Of a stretch of 51,545 nucleotides of DNA, positions 32,734 to 42,343 are shown piece after piece (position 1 is the first letter of the stretch; each line of letters begins with the position of its first letter). The notes beneath the pieces are model-generated. The model ran no database searches, was not told the origin of the DNA, and worked only from the letters and a program-made list of their open reading frames with translations. Both the position numbers and the translations under genes were made by a program. The stretch is from Clostridiales bacterium. Lineage in GTDB: Bacteria; Bacillota; Clostridia; Christensenellales; Aristaeellaceae. The DNA lies in contig SFGO01000006.1 in the NCBI GenBank assembly GCA_004556545.1, positions 1 through 51,545 on the forward strand, read 5' to 3'.

Positions 32734-34170
32734 TTAACCCCTTTCGATTCTTTCTCCCCGGAGGGTATTGACCGCCGCGGAGGTGATTCTGACGGGAAGG
32801 ATCTTCCCGATATCCGCAGCCGAGCCGTCCAGCGTGACGGTGATGCCCCGGCTGCCCTTGCCTGAAATCTGGTGTTCATCCCGTTTGGAGAGCCCTTCCA
32901 CCAGAATTTCCTCGTTTTTGCCCACCATGCTCTGATGCACCCGGGCGGTAGAGGCTTCCACCTCCTGAATCAGCCGGGCGATGCGGCGGGAGCTTTCCTC
33001 CGCCGGAATCTGGCCGTCCATTTTGGCGGCGCGGGTGCCTTCCCGGGGAGAGTAAATAAAGGTAAACGCAGAATCATAGCCCACTTCCCGCACCAGCGAC
33101 AGGGTGTCCTCGAACTGGGTTTCCGTCTCGCCGGGGAAGGACACAATCAGGTCGGTGGTCAGGCCGATGTCCGGAATGGCAGCCCGGAGCTTTTCCACCT
33201 TGCGCAGATAGTCTTCCCGGGTATAGTGCCGGTTCATGAGCCGGAGAATCTCGTCGTTGCCGCTCTGAGCGGGCAGATGCAGCTGATGAAGGATATGCTT
33301 TCCCCCGGCCATCACTTCGATCAGTTCGTCGCTCAGATCCTTGGGATGAGAGGTCATGAAGCGGATGCGGGGAATGTCCAGCCGGTCCAGCTCCCGAAGC
33401 AATTTGGGGAAGGTATCCCCATTTTCGGAGCCGTTGCCGTAGCTGTTCACGTTCTGCCCCAGCAGCATGATCTCCTGTACGCCGGACTGCCGCAGCTCCT
33501 CGGCCTCCCGGAGAATGTCCTCCATGCGGCGGGAGCGTTCCCGGCCCCGCACATAGGGCACTACGCAGTAGGAGCAGAAGTTGTTGCAGCCGTACATGAT
33601 AGTGATGTAGGCATGCCAGGAATTCAGCCGCTTCACTGGCAGGCCCTCGGCGATCAGGTCTTCCTCATGGGAAATGCTGACCACCCGGGTGCGCTGCTCG
33701 CACAGGCGCAGCAGCATGCCCGGCAGCTCGTGCAGGTTGTGGGTGCCGAAAGCCAGATCGATAAAGCGATACTGCTTGAGGATCTTCTCCGCCATACCCG
33801 GCTGCTGCACCATGCAGCCGCATACGCCGATCAGGAGCCGGGGCTTTTCCTTTTTCAGTTCCTTCAGCCAGGTCACGTTGCCCAGCGCCCGGCGCTCGGC
33901 GTTGTCCCGGACGCAGCAGGTGTTGAACAGCACCAGATCGGCCTTGGTGCGGTCTTCGGCCTCGGTCATGCCCATTTCTTCCAAAAGCCCCGCCAGCTTT
34001 TCGCTGTCATGGGCGTTCATCTGGCAGCCGTAGGTCACGATGAAGTAGCTTTCCGGCCGGTCTTCCCTTTCCCGGAACGCGCGGATGGCTTTCAGCTGTT
34101 CTTCCCGCTGCGCTTCGGTCACATAAGTGGCGTGATGTTCCAAGTTCTTATACGTCCTTTCGTTTACCAT
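32734..34170 (-). CDS. miaB: tRNA-2-methylthio-N6-dimethylallyladenosine synthase
   Basis: Radical SAM methylthiotransferase that adds the 2-methylthio group to the i6A37 made by MiaA. 478 residues from the ATG at 34170. The N-terminal cluster cysteines are in VTYGCQMNAHDSE, NTCCVRDNAE and GVCGCM; the radical SAM cluster is CNNFCSYC; a TRAM domain closes the protein. The ATG at 34170 overlaps the rng stop but its GGAGA site is too close, whereas a TTG at 34143 has GAAAGGACG upstream, so the true start may be nine codons later. Part of the operon that also holds miaA. Confidence 0.95.
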   Translation of the reverse strand: MVNERTYKNLEHHATYVTEAQREEQLKAIRAFREREDRPESYFIVTYGCQMNAHDSEKLAGLLEEMGMTEAEDRTKADLVLFNTCCVRDNAERRALGNVTWLKELKKEKPRLLIGVCGCMVQQPGMAEKILKQYRFIDLAFGTHNLHELPGMLLRLCEQRTRVVSISHEEDLIAEGLPVKRLNSWHAYITIMYGCNNFCSYCVVPYVRGRERSRRMEDILREAEELRQSGVQEIMLLGQNVNSYGNGSENGDTFPKLLRELDRLDIPRIRFMTSHPKDLSDELIEVMAGGKHILHQLHLPAQSGNDEILRLMNRHYTREDYLRKVEKLRAAIPDIGLTTDLIVSFPGETETQFEDTLSLVREVGYDSAFTFIYSPREGTRAAKMDGQIPAEESSRRIARLIQEVEASTARVHQSMVGKNEEILVEGLSKRDEHQISGKGSRGITVTLDGSAADIGKILPVRITSAAVNTLRGERIERG

Positions 34171-35366
34171 TCTCCGAGCGTGCGGCCCGTCTCGCCGCAG
34201 GCGCGGCAGGGCTGTGTCAGCATTTCCTGCAGCGTTTCGCCGGTGCGCTTGCGGGTGATCTCCAGAATGCCCAGCCGGGTAAAGCCGTGAACCACGGTCT
34301 TGACCCGATCGTCGCCGAGCGCCTGCTCCATGGCTTCCTGCACCTGCCGGCGCTCGTCCTCCCGATCCATATCGATAAAGTCGATCAGAATCATCCCGGA
34401 AAGGCCGCGAAGCCGAATCTGCCGGGCAATCTCCCCCACCGCCGCCAGATTTTGGGAAAGGGGCAGGCTTTGGCCGCCGCTGCTTTCCACAAAGGAGCCG
34501 CTGTTCACATCCACGGTGCTCAGGGCCTCTCGCTGGTCGATCATCAGGTTGCCGCCGTTGGCAAGGGGCACCTTCCGGCCAAGGGCTTCCTTCAGCTGTC
34601 TGCGAATCTGCAAGCGATTCCAGCGTTCTTCCATTTCTTCCGGGGAAACCTGCTGCACCGTCACGCCCTCCGGCAGGCTTTCGGAAAGAGGCCGGTCGGT
34701 CAGCACAGAGCACTCATGCCGGGCGGAATAATCCCGGCAGAGGGCTTTCAGGGGCGAAACGGGCTTTTGCAGAAGCTCCGGCGCTTTGCGGCAGGATACG
34801 CCCGCCGTCAGCCGGTTCCACTCGGCTTCCATTTCTTCCATTTCCGCCCGGATCTCGCTTTCCCGGGCGAATAGAGCGGCATGGCGGACGATCACGCCGA
34901 TCCGTCCCCCGGACAGCTTTTTGCCCAGCATCCGGGCGCGGGCATGGTCTTCCTCGCCTTCGATCCGCTTGCTGACCCCCACGTGATGATTCATGGGCAT
35001 CAGCAGCACGTACTGGCCCGGCAGAATCACGTCCCGGGTCAGGAACGCGCCTTTCTCGCCCTTGGGGTCTTTTTTCACCTGCACCAGCACGTCCTGCCCC
35101 GTCAGAAGCGGCGCGGGGCCGTTGACCTGATGAAAGCTCTCCTGTTCCCGAATGGGCAGAAAGCCGTTCTGGGCAAGGCCCAGCTTCACGAATGCCGCCT
35201 TGATCTGCGGCAGCACCCGTTCCACCCGGCCCAGAAACAGCGCGCCCACCAGACTTTCGCCCGCAGCTTCCTCCCGCGTGTATTCCAGCAGGCGTTTTTC
35301 GCTCAAAAGCGCCGTCTGCCGGATGCCGCCGCTTTCGTGCTCCAGCAGCGTGTAGGCTTCGCTCAT
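34164..35366 (-). CDS. rng: Ribonuclease G/E family endoribonuclease
   Basis: Single-strand RNA endonuclease of 400 residues, of RNase G size. An S1-like domain (about 28-120, with GALFLGRVERVLPQIKAAFV) is followed by the DNase-I-like catalytic core; metal-binding aspartates lie in STVDVNSGSF and MILIDFIDMD. The C-terminal CRACGETG is the zinc-link that joins subunits. The start at 35366 overlaps the stop of the TIGR03936 gene by four bases. In many Firmicutes the rplU-rpmA ribosomal genes follow rng; here miaB follows instead. Confidence 0.93.
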   Translation of the reverse strand: MSEAYTLLEHESGGIRQTALLSEKRLLEYTREEAAGESLVGALFLGRVERVLPQIKAAFVKLGLAQNGFLPIREQESFHQVNGPAPLLTGQDVLVQVKKDPKGEKGAFLTRDVILPGQYVLLMPMNHHVGVSKRIEGEEDHARARMLGKKLSGGRIGVIVRHAALFARESEIRAEMEEMEAEWNRLTAGVSCRKAPELLQKPVSPLKALCRDYSARHECSVLTDRPLSESLPEGVTVQQVSPEEMEERWNRLQIRRQLKEALGRKVPLANGGNLMIDQREALSTVDVNSGSFVESSGGQSLPLSQNLAAVGEIARQIRLRGLSGMILIDFIDMDREDERRQVQEAMEQALGDDRVKTVVHGFTRLGILEITRKRTGETLQEMLTQPCRACGETGRTLGEW

Positions 35367-36055
35367 GCCAGCTCCTCCATGGGAACCAGCTTGCCTTCTT
35401 TGTTCCGGGCCAGCATTTCCTCCCGGAAGATCATGGCTTTTTCCGTCTCCTGCGGCTCCTGCCCGGCAAACTCGTACAGGCACCGCAGCCACAGACTGGG
35501 CTTCAGCGCGCCGTCCTTGGGATCGGAGACGATGGTCAGATGAATCACATGCTCCGTTTCGCCGTTTTCAATGCGTCCGTCCAGCACAAAGGGCCGAATA
35601 TCGCAGTCCGCATCGCCGCTCTTGGTGCGGCGGACGGCGATATATTCCTTCAGCGTCATGAAATCCGCAAAGCGGGCCGCGGCCTGATCCGCCGCTTCGC
35701 TTCGGGGCAGGCGGATGGAATACTCCGAACCGGCCATCAGCGACATCAGCGTGGGAAATTCGTCGCTGACCGGTCTTGCGGAAACAATCTGCAAATCGGG
35801 CGGCAGGCAGGCGTTCAGCTTGCCGATGAATTCCTCCGGCGCGGTTCCGTCCTCCACGGGCACCTCCATCATTTCCCGCTTTCCGGCCACGCCCACGCTC
35901 AGAGGCGCGGCAAAACTCAGCCGGATATGGGGGTTGAAGCCGTTGGAGTATTTGATGGGCAGATGACTGCGCCGCAGTGCCCGCTGCATGGTGCGCATCA
36001 GATCCAGATGACCGATGAAGCGCAGCTTCTCGCCCTTTTCAAAAGCGGCCATCAT
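35363..36055 (-). CDS. TIGR03936 (DUF2344) radical SAM-associated protein
   Basis: 230-residue protein of unknown biochemical role, nearly always encoded next to the TIGR03960 radical SAM enzyme. The N-terminus MMAAFEKGEKLRFIGHLDLM and the segment SNGFNPHIRLSFAAPLSVGV match the family. The ATG at 36055 overlaps the radical SAM stop by four bases, with AAGGG six bases upstream. A role together with its partner in RNA or ribosome modification is often guessed but not established. Confidence 0.9.
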   Translation of the reverse strand: MMAAFEKGEKLRFIGHLDLMRTMQRALRRSHLPIKYSNGFNPHIRLSFAAPLSVGVAGKREMMEVPVEDGTAPEEFIGKLNACLPPDLQIVSARPVSDEFPTLMSLMAGSEYSIRLPRSEAADQAAARFADFMTLKEYIAVRRTKSGDADCDIRPFVLDGRIENGETEHVIHLTIVSDPKDGALKPSLWLRCLYEFAGQEPQETEKAMIFREEMLARNKEGKLVPMEELA

Positions 36056-37896
36056 TCGCATCCCTTGCACACTCCCTTCAGCACCTGCAGACCGCAGCCG
36101 TTGCAGCCCTCCCGGCAGTCCCGGGTGGTCTCGCCCCGCATGGCCTTTTCATATTCCCGTTTCAGGAAATTTTTGGAAATATAGGCGTCGATATGATCCC
36201 ACGGCAGCGTTTCGTCCAGCGAGCGCTGACGGTGGGCGTAGAAATCCAGATCCAGCCCGCAGTCCGTAAAGGCCTGCAGCCAGTTGTCGTACAGGAAGCA
36301 CTCGTCCCAGCCGTCCAGAATGCAGCCAGACTGCCACGCCCGGTACAGCACCTTGGAAAGCCGCCGGTCGCCCACAGCAAAGCAGGCTTCGATGCGGCTC
36401 AGGCTGGAATCATGATAGATGAAACGGGCGTTCTTGTATTTCTGGAAAGCATCCTTCACCATGTGCTGCTTGCGCACCACCTCTTCGGGCCGGTCCTGCG
36501 CGCACCACTGGAAGGGCGTAAAGGGCTTGGGCACGAACACACTGGCGCTGCAGGTGATGCGCAGACCCTTGACCCGCTTATCCTTGGGCACGGAATAATA
36601 GGCCCCGGCGGCCGTCTTGGCCAGCGCGGCGATGCCCAGCAGGTCTTCGTCGGTTTCCGTAGGCAGGCCAGTCATGAAGTACAGCTTCACGCCGTTCCAG
36701 CCGTTTTCAAAGGCGTGATGCAGGGTGTTGACCAGATCCTCCTCGGTCACGCCCTTGTTGATCACGTCCCGCAGGCGCTGGGTGCCCGCTTCGGGGGCGA
36801 AGGTCAGGCTGCTTTTTTTCACCCGCTGGGTCTGGGACAGGGTGTCCTGCACGAACTTATCCACCCGCAGGCTGGGCAGGGACAGGCTGACCCGCTGGTC
36901 GCACAGCTCGTCCGTCAGCCGGGTAGCCAGCTCGTTGATATGGGAATAGTCGCTGCTGGAAAGGGAGCTGAGGGAAATTTCTTCGTAGCCGGTATTTTCC
37001 ACACTGGCCTTGGCGACCTCCACCAGCTTTTCCACGCTGCGCTCCCGAACGGGACGGTACAGCATGCCCGCCTGACAGAAGCGGCAGCCCCGGGTGCAGC
37101 CCCGCATGATCTCCAGCATGATACGGTCAAAGACCACCTGCATATAGGGCACCGGCGGATGAGTGGGCACATAGGCCTCGTCCATGTTGCGGAAGACCCG
37201 CTTGTGAACCACTGCCGGAGCAGCGTCGTCGATGGGCTTGAGGCTCTTCAGCGTACCGTCCGGGTTGTACTCGTCCCGATACAGGGAGGGCACGTACACG
37301 CTTTCCAGCCGGGCCAGACGGCGCAGGCACTCCTGCCGGGAAACGCCCTCCTTGCGGCAGTTCATGATGGTGTCGGTCACTTCCACAATGGAGTCCTCGC
37401 CGTCGCCGATCATGAAACAGTCGAAAAACTCCCACAGGGGTTCGGGATTGAAGGCGCAGGGGCCGCCCGCCACCACGAAGGGATCGCTTTCCTTCCGGTC
37501 GCAGGCGCGGACGGGGATGCCGCCCATATCCAGCATATCCAGAATGTTGGTATAGCTCATTTCATATTGCAGGGTAAAGCCTACGATATCAAATTCATTC
37601 AGGGCGTGGCAGCTTTCCAGCGAAAACAGCGGCCGTCCCGCAGCCTTCAGTTCCCGGCGCATATCCGTCCACGGCATGCAGACCCGCTCGCACAGCGCGT
37701 AAGGCAGGTCGTTCAGAATGCCATAGAGGATTTTCATGCCCAGATGGCTCATGGCGACCTCATAGGTATCGGGAAAACAGAACGCAAAGGTAACGTCCGC
37801 ATCGTCAAAGGATTTGGTGGTGGCGTTCATCTCGCCGCCGGTATACCGGGCCGGTTTTTCCACCAGGCTGAGAAGATCGTCAATGAAAACGGGCAT
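36052..37896 (-). CDS. TIGR03960 family radical SAM protein
   Basis: 614-residue radical SAM enzyme of unknown substrate, with a B12-binding-like N-terminal region (about 30-170) and the cluster motif CTRGCRFCQAG in the core. A cysteine-rich C-terminus (CREGCNGCGLQVLKGVCKGC) probably binds an additional cluster. It heads the operon: the ATG at 37896 has AGGAGG seven bases upstream, and a promoter lies at 37926-37954. Its stop overlaps the TIGR03936 gene; the pair and rng are a common Firmicutes set. Confidence 0.92.
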   Translation of the reverse strand: MPVFIDDLLSLVEKPARYTGGEMNATTKSFDDADVTFAFCFPDTYEVAMSHLGMKILYGILNDLPYALCERVCMPWTDMRRELKAAGRPLFSLESCHALNEFDIVGFTLQYEMSYTNILDMLDMGGIPVRACDRKESDPFVVAGGPCAFNPEPLWEFFDCFMIGDGEDSIVEVTDTIMNCRKEGVSRQECLRRLARLESVYVPSLYRDEYNPDGTLKSLKPIDDAAPAVVHKRVFRNMDEAYVPTHPPVPYMQVVFDRIMLEIMRGCTRGCRFCQAGMLYRPVRERSVEKLVEVAKASVENTGYEEISLSSLSSSDYSHINELATRLTDELCDQRVSLSLPSLRVDKFVQDTLSQTQRVKKSSLTFAPEAGTQRLRDVINKGVTEEDLVNTLHHAFENGWNGVKLYFMTGLPTETDEDLLGIAALAKTAAGAYYSVPKDKRVKGLRITCSASVFVPKPFTPFQWCAQDRPEEVVRKQHMVKDAFQKYKNARFIYHDSSLSRIEACFAVGDRRLSKVLYRAWQSGCILDGWDECFLYDNWLQAFTDCGLDLDFYAHRQRSLDETLPWDHIDAYISKNFLKREYEKAMRGETTRDCREGCNGCGLQVLKGVCKGCE

Positions 37897-37925
37897 GGTA
37901 TTCCTCCTTCATTGCATACGAAGTT

Positions 37926-37954
37926 ATCATACCATGCCCGCCGGGCGGATGCAA
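37926..37954 (-). promoter_or_regulatory. Promoter of the radical SAM-rng-miaB-mutSL-miaA operon
   Basis: Minus-strand TTGCAT (37954-37949) and TATGAT (37931-37926), spacer 17 bases, 29 bases before the start codon. The spacer contains a GC-rich palindrome (CCGCCCGGCGGG). Confidence 0.8.
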
Positions 37955-38019
37955 GAATTTTGCCGTTTCTTTTTGGTTAGTTTTGTTTAACTGCTTGAGA
38001 ACTTTTTTGAATTGGCAGC

Positions 38020-38056
38020 AAAACAGGGACAGCGAGCCGAAGCCCTCTGCCCCTGT
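38020..38056 (-). terminator. Probable terminator of ftsK
   Basis: Minus-strand ACAGGGGCAG pairs with CTGTCCCTGT (one G-U) around a CTTCGG-containing loop and is followed by TTTTG, 15 bases after the ftsK stop. Confidence 0.7.
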
Positions 38057-38070
38057 GGGGAAGCCGCCGC

Positions 38071-41000
38071 TTAATGCAGCGTTTCCTTGATCTTTTCAAA
38101 TTCCTCCCGGGTGATGAGCACCTCCCGGGGCTTGCTGCCCACGGACTTGCTGACGATGCCGCGGTTGGCCATGTCGTCGATCAGGCGGCCCGCCCGGGCG
38201 TAGCCAATCTTCATGCGGCGCTGCAGCATGCTGATGGAGGCCTGTCCGTCGGCGATGACCATTTCGATGGCTTCAGCCAGCCGGTCGTCCACGCCGGAAT
38301 CATCGTCGCCGCCCTCATCCAGCGGATTGGCGGTGTCCTCGGTGTTTTCCACGGTTTCCAGCACGTTCTGGTCAAATTCCACCCGGGAATGCTCGCCGAT
38401 GAACCCGACCACCCGCTCAGTCTCCGCGTCGCTGAGGAAGCAGCCCTGCACCCGCAGGGGGGCGCTGGCTCCCGTGGGGAAATAGAACATATCGCCCTTG
38501 CCCAGCAGCTTCTCCGCGCCGTTCTGATCCAGAATGGTGCGGCTGTCGATGCTGGAAGACACGGCGAAGGCAACGCGGGAGGGAATGTTGGCCTTGATCA
38601 GGCCGGTAATGACGTCCACCGTGGGGCGCTGGGTGGCCACCACCATGTGGATGCCCGCCGCGCGGGCCAGCTGGGCCAGACGGATGATGCTTTCCTCCAC
38701 ATCCTTCTTGCAGGCCAGCATCAGGTCGGCCAATTCGTCGATGATGATGACGATGCGGGGCAGCTTTTCCTCGCCGGGTTCCAGCTTGGCGTTGTAGGCG
38801 GAAATTTCGCGCACGTTCTTCGTCTGCATTTTGTGGTAGCGTTCCAGCATTTCAGCCACGGCCCAGCTCAGCGCGCCCGCCGCCTTATGCGGATCGCTCA
38901 CCACGGGGATCAGCAGGTGCGGAATCACGTTATAGCACTGCAGCTCCACTACCTTGGGGTCGATCATGATCATGCGCACGTCTTCGGGGCTGGTGCGGTA
39001 CAGCAGGCTGTTGATGATGGCGTTGATGCAGACGGACTTGCCGCTGCCGGTCTGACCGGCAATCAGCAGGTGGGGCATCTTGGCGAGGTCGCACAAGACC
39101 GGTTTGCCCGCGATGTCCCGGCCCAGCGCCACGGTCAGGGGCGATTTGGCGTTCTTCATTTCCGGGCTCAGAAGCACCTCGGCCAGCGAAACGGACTGAA
39201 TTTCCCGGTTGGGCACCTCAATACCGAACAGATTGGTACCGGGAATGGGAATTTCGATGCGCACGCCGCCGTTGGCCGCCAGATCCAGCGCGATATTATC
39301 CGCAATGCTCATGATGCGCTTCACGTTTACGCCGCTGGACAGAAGTCCCAGTTCAAACCGGGTCACAGCCGGGCCGTGAGTGACCCGCTGCACCTTGGCG
39401 GGAATATTGAAGCTCTCCAGCGTTTTTTCCAGCCGCCCGGCGTTCTCGGTATCCTGAGCGCGGGTATCCTTGATTTCCCGCTGCTGCAGATTCAGAAGCT
39501 CGATGGAGGGATACACATAAGGGGGCTGCCGCCGGGGCTCGTCATGCACCTCCATCATGGGGGCGCTGCGGGTCACGGGGCCGGTCTGCTGGGCGATGGG
39601 AGTCGGGCGCTTATACGCCGCGTCCCGGTCCACCGGCTCCGGCGCGGGAGACGGCGGCGGCACAGGCGCAGCGGCTGCGGCAGCCGCAGGGGCGAAGCTC
39701 TGCGGCGCATTTGCCGGGGCGAAAGTGGCCGCAGGGGCGAACGTCTGCGGTGCGCGCTCGGCTGCCGCCGGTTCCTCCTGCCGCGCGGGCGCGGCGCTCG
39801 TTTCGTTCGTTGCGCTCGTTTCGTTCGTTTCCATGAAAGGCGCGGGGTTCTCCTCCCACGGCGGCGTTTCCCGGCTTTGCCTGGCCGCTTCATTTCCGGC
39901 CAGTTCCGCGTCGATCTCCGCCTTGCGTTTGCGGATCTGTTCCAGCCGTTCCAGCGCTCGGCGCTTGGAGGCGGACAGAATGATCGCGTCCCCTTCCGGC
40001 TCCTGAACAGGCTCCGGCTGTACCACAGCGGGCTGGGCGGACGGATAGGACGGCGGCCCGCTGAAAGGCGAACGGTTTTGCGGCGTTTTGTCCTTTTTCC
40101 GGCCCTTGCGCCAGAGGGGTTCCGCGTCGGCGGGCATAACGATTTCATTGTACATTTCCGGCTGCTGGGGCTGCGGCTGCTGCGCCTGCTGCCACGGCTG
40201 AGGATTCACCGGCGCGTAATAGGGCTGGCCGTTCGGGGCGTACATCAGCGTATAGCCGGGAGGCACGGCCTGCGGGGCCGCCATCTGCGGCTGCTGGTAC
40301 GCTGCCTGAGGCTGCTGCTCCGGGGGCTGATCGTCCAGCCGCTCCGCCTTCTGGGGCTTGCGCCGCCGAAGAAAGGCCGGGTAGTTCAGGCTGTTCTGCT
40401 CTTCAGCGGCCTGCTGCTGGGCCTGCCACTGCTGCTGCTCGTACTGCTGCTGGGCCAGTTGGGCTTCCCGGGTCTTTTTCCGCTCGCTGTTTTTCTCCTT
40501 GATGGTTTCCACCATCTGCAGGAAGTCAAAATGCGTCATCAGAAGCACGCAGGCGATGCAGACCACGCCCAGCACCGTCACGCCGAAAGCCTTGCCCAGA
40601 AACATCCACGCAGGCCACGCCAGCAGCATGCCCAGCGCGCCGCCGAACACGCCGCTTCCCGAAGAAATGCGGTAGCCGAAGCGGATCAGGTTCCAGTACC
40701 CATCCGCTTGACTCAGGGGCGGATCGTACTGGGTCTGATTGTACTGAACGCCGTAATCCATCAGGTTTTGGGCGCCTACGGAGCTGAGCAGGTTGAAAAT
40801 ACCCAATACGCAGAGGAACAATACCAGCATGGCGAAATAGCTGCGCTTGGGCACGTTTTTTCCGGCGGTAAACATACACAGCGCGCCGCCCCAGATCAGC
40901 AGCACGCTCAAGCCGATGCACAGGCTTCCGCCCAGTCCCTGCATCACCTGTTTGATTTTCTCAAAGGCCATCCCCTGAACGCCGCCTACCACCGCCAGCA

Positions 41001-41100
41001 GGCTGACCACGCCGAGGATGCTCATCAAAATGCCGAGCCCGGCAAAAAGAGCCAGTGTGCCCGGCTCATAAGCTTTTTGTTTTCCGTTTTGATTGGCCAT
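38071..41100 (-). CDS. ftsK: DNA translocase FtsK/SpoIIIE
   Basis: Membrane-anchored DNA pump, 1009 residues, that moves chromosome ends away from the septum and, in sporulation, into the forespore. Four or five membrane helices lie within residues 14-195. A Gln/Pro/Ala-rich linker (about 210-530) precedes the motor, whose P-loop is AGQTGSGKS, with the Walker B region RIVIIIDELADLM. A winged-helix gamma domain ends the protein (about 940-1009, DDRLAEAIEMVIADGQASIS). Whether it plays the FtsK or the SpoIIIE role cannot be told. RBS GGAGG 12 bases before the ATG at 41100. Confidence 0.96.
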   Translation of the reverse strand: MANQNGKQKAYEPGTLALFAGLGILMSILGVVSLLAVVGGVQGMAFEKIKQVMQGLGGSLCIGLSVLLIWGGALCMFTAGKNVPKRSYFAMLVLFLCVLGIFNLLSSVGAQNLMDYGVQYNQTQYDPPLSQADGYWNLIRFGYRISSGSGVFGGALGMLLAWPAWMFLGKAFGVTVLGVVCIACVLLMTHFDFLQMVETIKEKNSERKKTREAQLAQQQYEQQQWQAQQQAAEEQNSLNYPAFLRRRKPQKAERLDDQPPEQQPQAAYQQPQMAAPQAVPPGYTLMYAPNGQPYYAPVNPQPWQQAQQPQPQQPEMYNEIVMPADAEPLWRKGRKKDKTPQNRSPFSGPPSYPSAQPAVVQPEPVQEPEGDAIILSASKRRALERLEQIRKRKAEIDAELAGNEAARQSRETPPWEENPAPFMETNETSATNETSAAPARQEEPAAAERAPQTFAPAATFAPANAPQSFAPAAAAAAAPVPPPSPAPEPVDRDAAYKRPTPIAQQTGPVTRSAPMMEVHDEPRRQPPYVYPSIELLNLQQREIKDTRAQDTENAGRLEKTLESFNIPAKVQRVTHGPAVTRFELGLLSSGVNVKRIMSIADNIALDLAANGGVRIEIPIPGTNLFGIEVPNREIQSVSLAEVLLSPEMKNAKSPLTVALGRDIAGKPVLCDLAKMPHLLIAGQTGSGKSVCINAIINSLLYRTSPEDVRMIMIDPKVVELQCYNVIPHLLIPVVSDPHKAAGALSWAVAEMLERYHKMQTKNVREISAYNAKLEPGEEKLPRIVIIIDELADLMLACKKDVEESIIRLAQLARAAGIHMVVATQRPTVDVITGLIKANIPSRVAFAVSSSIDSRTILDQNGAEKLLGKGDMFYFPTGASAPLRVQGCFLSDAETERVVGFIGEHSRVEFDQNVLETVENTEDTANPLDEGGDDDSGVDDRLAEAIEMVIADGQASISMLQRRMKIGYARAGRLIDDMANRGIVSKSVGSKPREVLITREEFEKIKETLH

Positions 41101-41121
41101 GAATTTATGGTTCCTCCAAGC

Positions 41122-42261
41122 TCAGCACAGTTGAATGCAGATCAGAACGCCGTTCTCGTCCGCGTACAGGCGCAGCTCATGCTCGCCGAAGCGGTACACG
41201 TCGCAGTCTCCGGCGGCAAGCTGGTAGTCGTAAGCCATACTTTCCGTCAGGGTGATGATCTCCGCGGGCTGGCCCAGCGAGGCCTGCCATTCCGTCCGAA
41301 GGCTCGTCCCCACCTTCAGGCCGTACAGAGAGCCCCGGCGAAGCTGAACGCCCCGAAGCACGGAATGGTCATAACCCGCCTGCATATCGTCGGAAATGAG
41401 ATAAATATCCCGAAACAGCGGCGCTTCCATCAGAAAATACCGTCCGCCGGGGAAGGCGTCCGGGGTGCGCACCAGCCGGTACTGCTCCACGATCTCCGTC
41501 ATGGACTGCCCCAGCGTTAACGGCAGCATGGGCAGTTTTCCTGCCGTCACTGCTTCTGCGATGGCCGTCTTTTGCTCGCCTGCGCTCCTTTCGGCGGCAA
41601 GCAGGCCCATTTGAGCGGGAATGCCGTCTTCGTCCGGGAGCCAGAGGCCGTCCAGCTCCTCGTAAAAGAACTGCACCGCCCCCGCCGCGCCGCTGGCAAA
41701 GGACAGCTGATCGGCGGGATAGTGAAAGGTAACGCCCCACTCGTCCATGGTGAAAGCATCCGTCGGCAGAGGGGCAACGGCCCGGTTGTCCATATACTCG
41801 GTCATTTCCCGGCTCAGGGATTCTTCGGCCAGCGCTTCCATCCGTCCCACGGCCTCCGCCGGATCCGAAAACAGCCGGTTCAGCGTCAGCCTTTCGCCGT
41901 CGGAAAGGGCATAGGTCAGCGCCGTTTCGCTCTGCTCCCGGCGGCTTCCGGGCTGTTTGGATTCAACGGTCAGCAGGGTGGAAAAAATCGCTTCATTCAA
42001 AAAGCTCTCATGCCCGGCCTGCAGGCTGCCGCCGGAGGCCAGCTTTACCAAAAGGGATGCAATGCCGCCCGACAGCACCACATCGTCGTTGATCTTCTTT
42101 TGTACCGATGAACTGGGGAGGCCGGAGAGCTGAGGATAACAGACGGTATTTTCACCCATCGTTGCGGAAACATCCTCAACCTTTGCGGTTTCCGCCTTGC
42201 TAAAGGCCACTCCGGAAACCAGCAAAAGAACCGTCAAAAGTGCTGCAAGCCTTCTGCGCAT
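41122..42261 (-). CDS. Secreted RsiV/PdaC-like (DUF3298/DUF4163-type) protein
   Basis: 379 residues with an N-terminal signal peptide (about 1-23, LAALLTVLLLVSGVAFSKAE). Residues about 35-220 have the pattern of the extracellular domain of RsiV and PdaC: an opening strand YPQLSGLPSSSVQKKINDDV, then YALSDGERLTLNRLFSD and a strand pair around FHYPADQLSFASGAAG. The rest (about 225-379) is not recognised. No sigma factor or anti-sigma membrane region is present, so a lysozyme-sensing role is not implied. RBS GGGGGAGG seven bases before the ATG. It lies 21 bases ahead of ftsK, probably in the same transcript. Confidence 0.65.
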   Translation of the reverse strand: MRRRLAALLTVLLLVSGVAFSKAETAKVEDVSATMGENTVCYPQLSGLPSSSVQKKINDDVVLSGGIASLLVKLASGGSLQAGHESFLNEAIFSTLLTVESKQPGSRREQSETALTYALSDGERLTLNRLFSDPAEAVGRMEALAEESLSREMTEYMDNRAVAPLPTDAFTMDEWGVTFHYPADQLSFASGAAGAVQFFYEELDGLWLPDEDGIPAQMGLLAAERSAGEQKTAIAEAVTAGKLPMLPLTLGQSMTEIVEQYRLVRTPDAFPGGRYFLMEAPLFRDIYLISDDMQAGYDHSVLRGVQLRRGSLYGLKVGTSLRTEWQASLGQPAEIITLTESMAYDYQLAAGDCDVYRFGEHELRLYADENGVLICIQLC

Positions 42262-42309
42262 CCTCCGTCCTCCCCCTTTCTATATCGGCATGAAAAAGTT
42301 TGCGAAACT

Positions 42310-42338
42310 ATTGTACCTTAAAAAGCATTCTGTTGCAA
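42310..42338 (-). promoter_or_regulatory. Promoter for the RsiV-like gene and ftsK
   Basis: Minus-strand TTGCAA (42338-42333) and TACAAT (42315-42310) with a 17-base spacer, 48 bases before the start at 42261. Confidence 0.75.
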
Positions 42339-42343
42339 GTTTG

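Noticed and set aside
37915..37927. CATACGAAGTTAT matches 12 of 13 bases of one loxP arm.
   Set aside because: There is no second arm or spacer; it overlaps a good promoter (-10 at 37926-37931) and the leader of a gene, so it is a chance match.
41122..42261. RsiV-like protein as an anti-sigma factor.
   Set aside because: It has a cleavable-type signal peptide rather than a cytoplasmic sigma-binding domain, and no sigma factor gene lies beside it.
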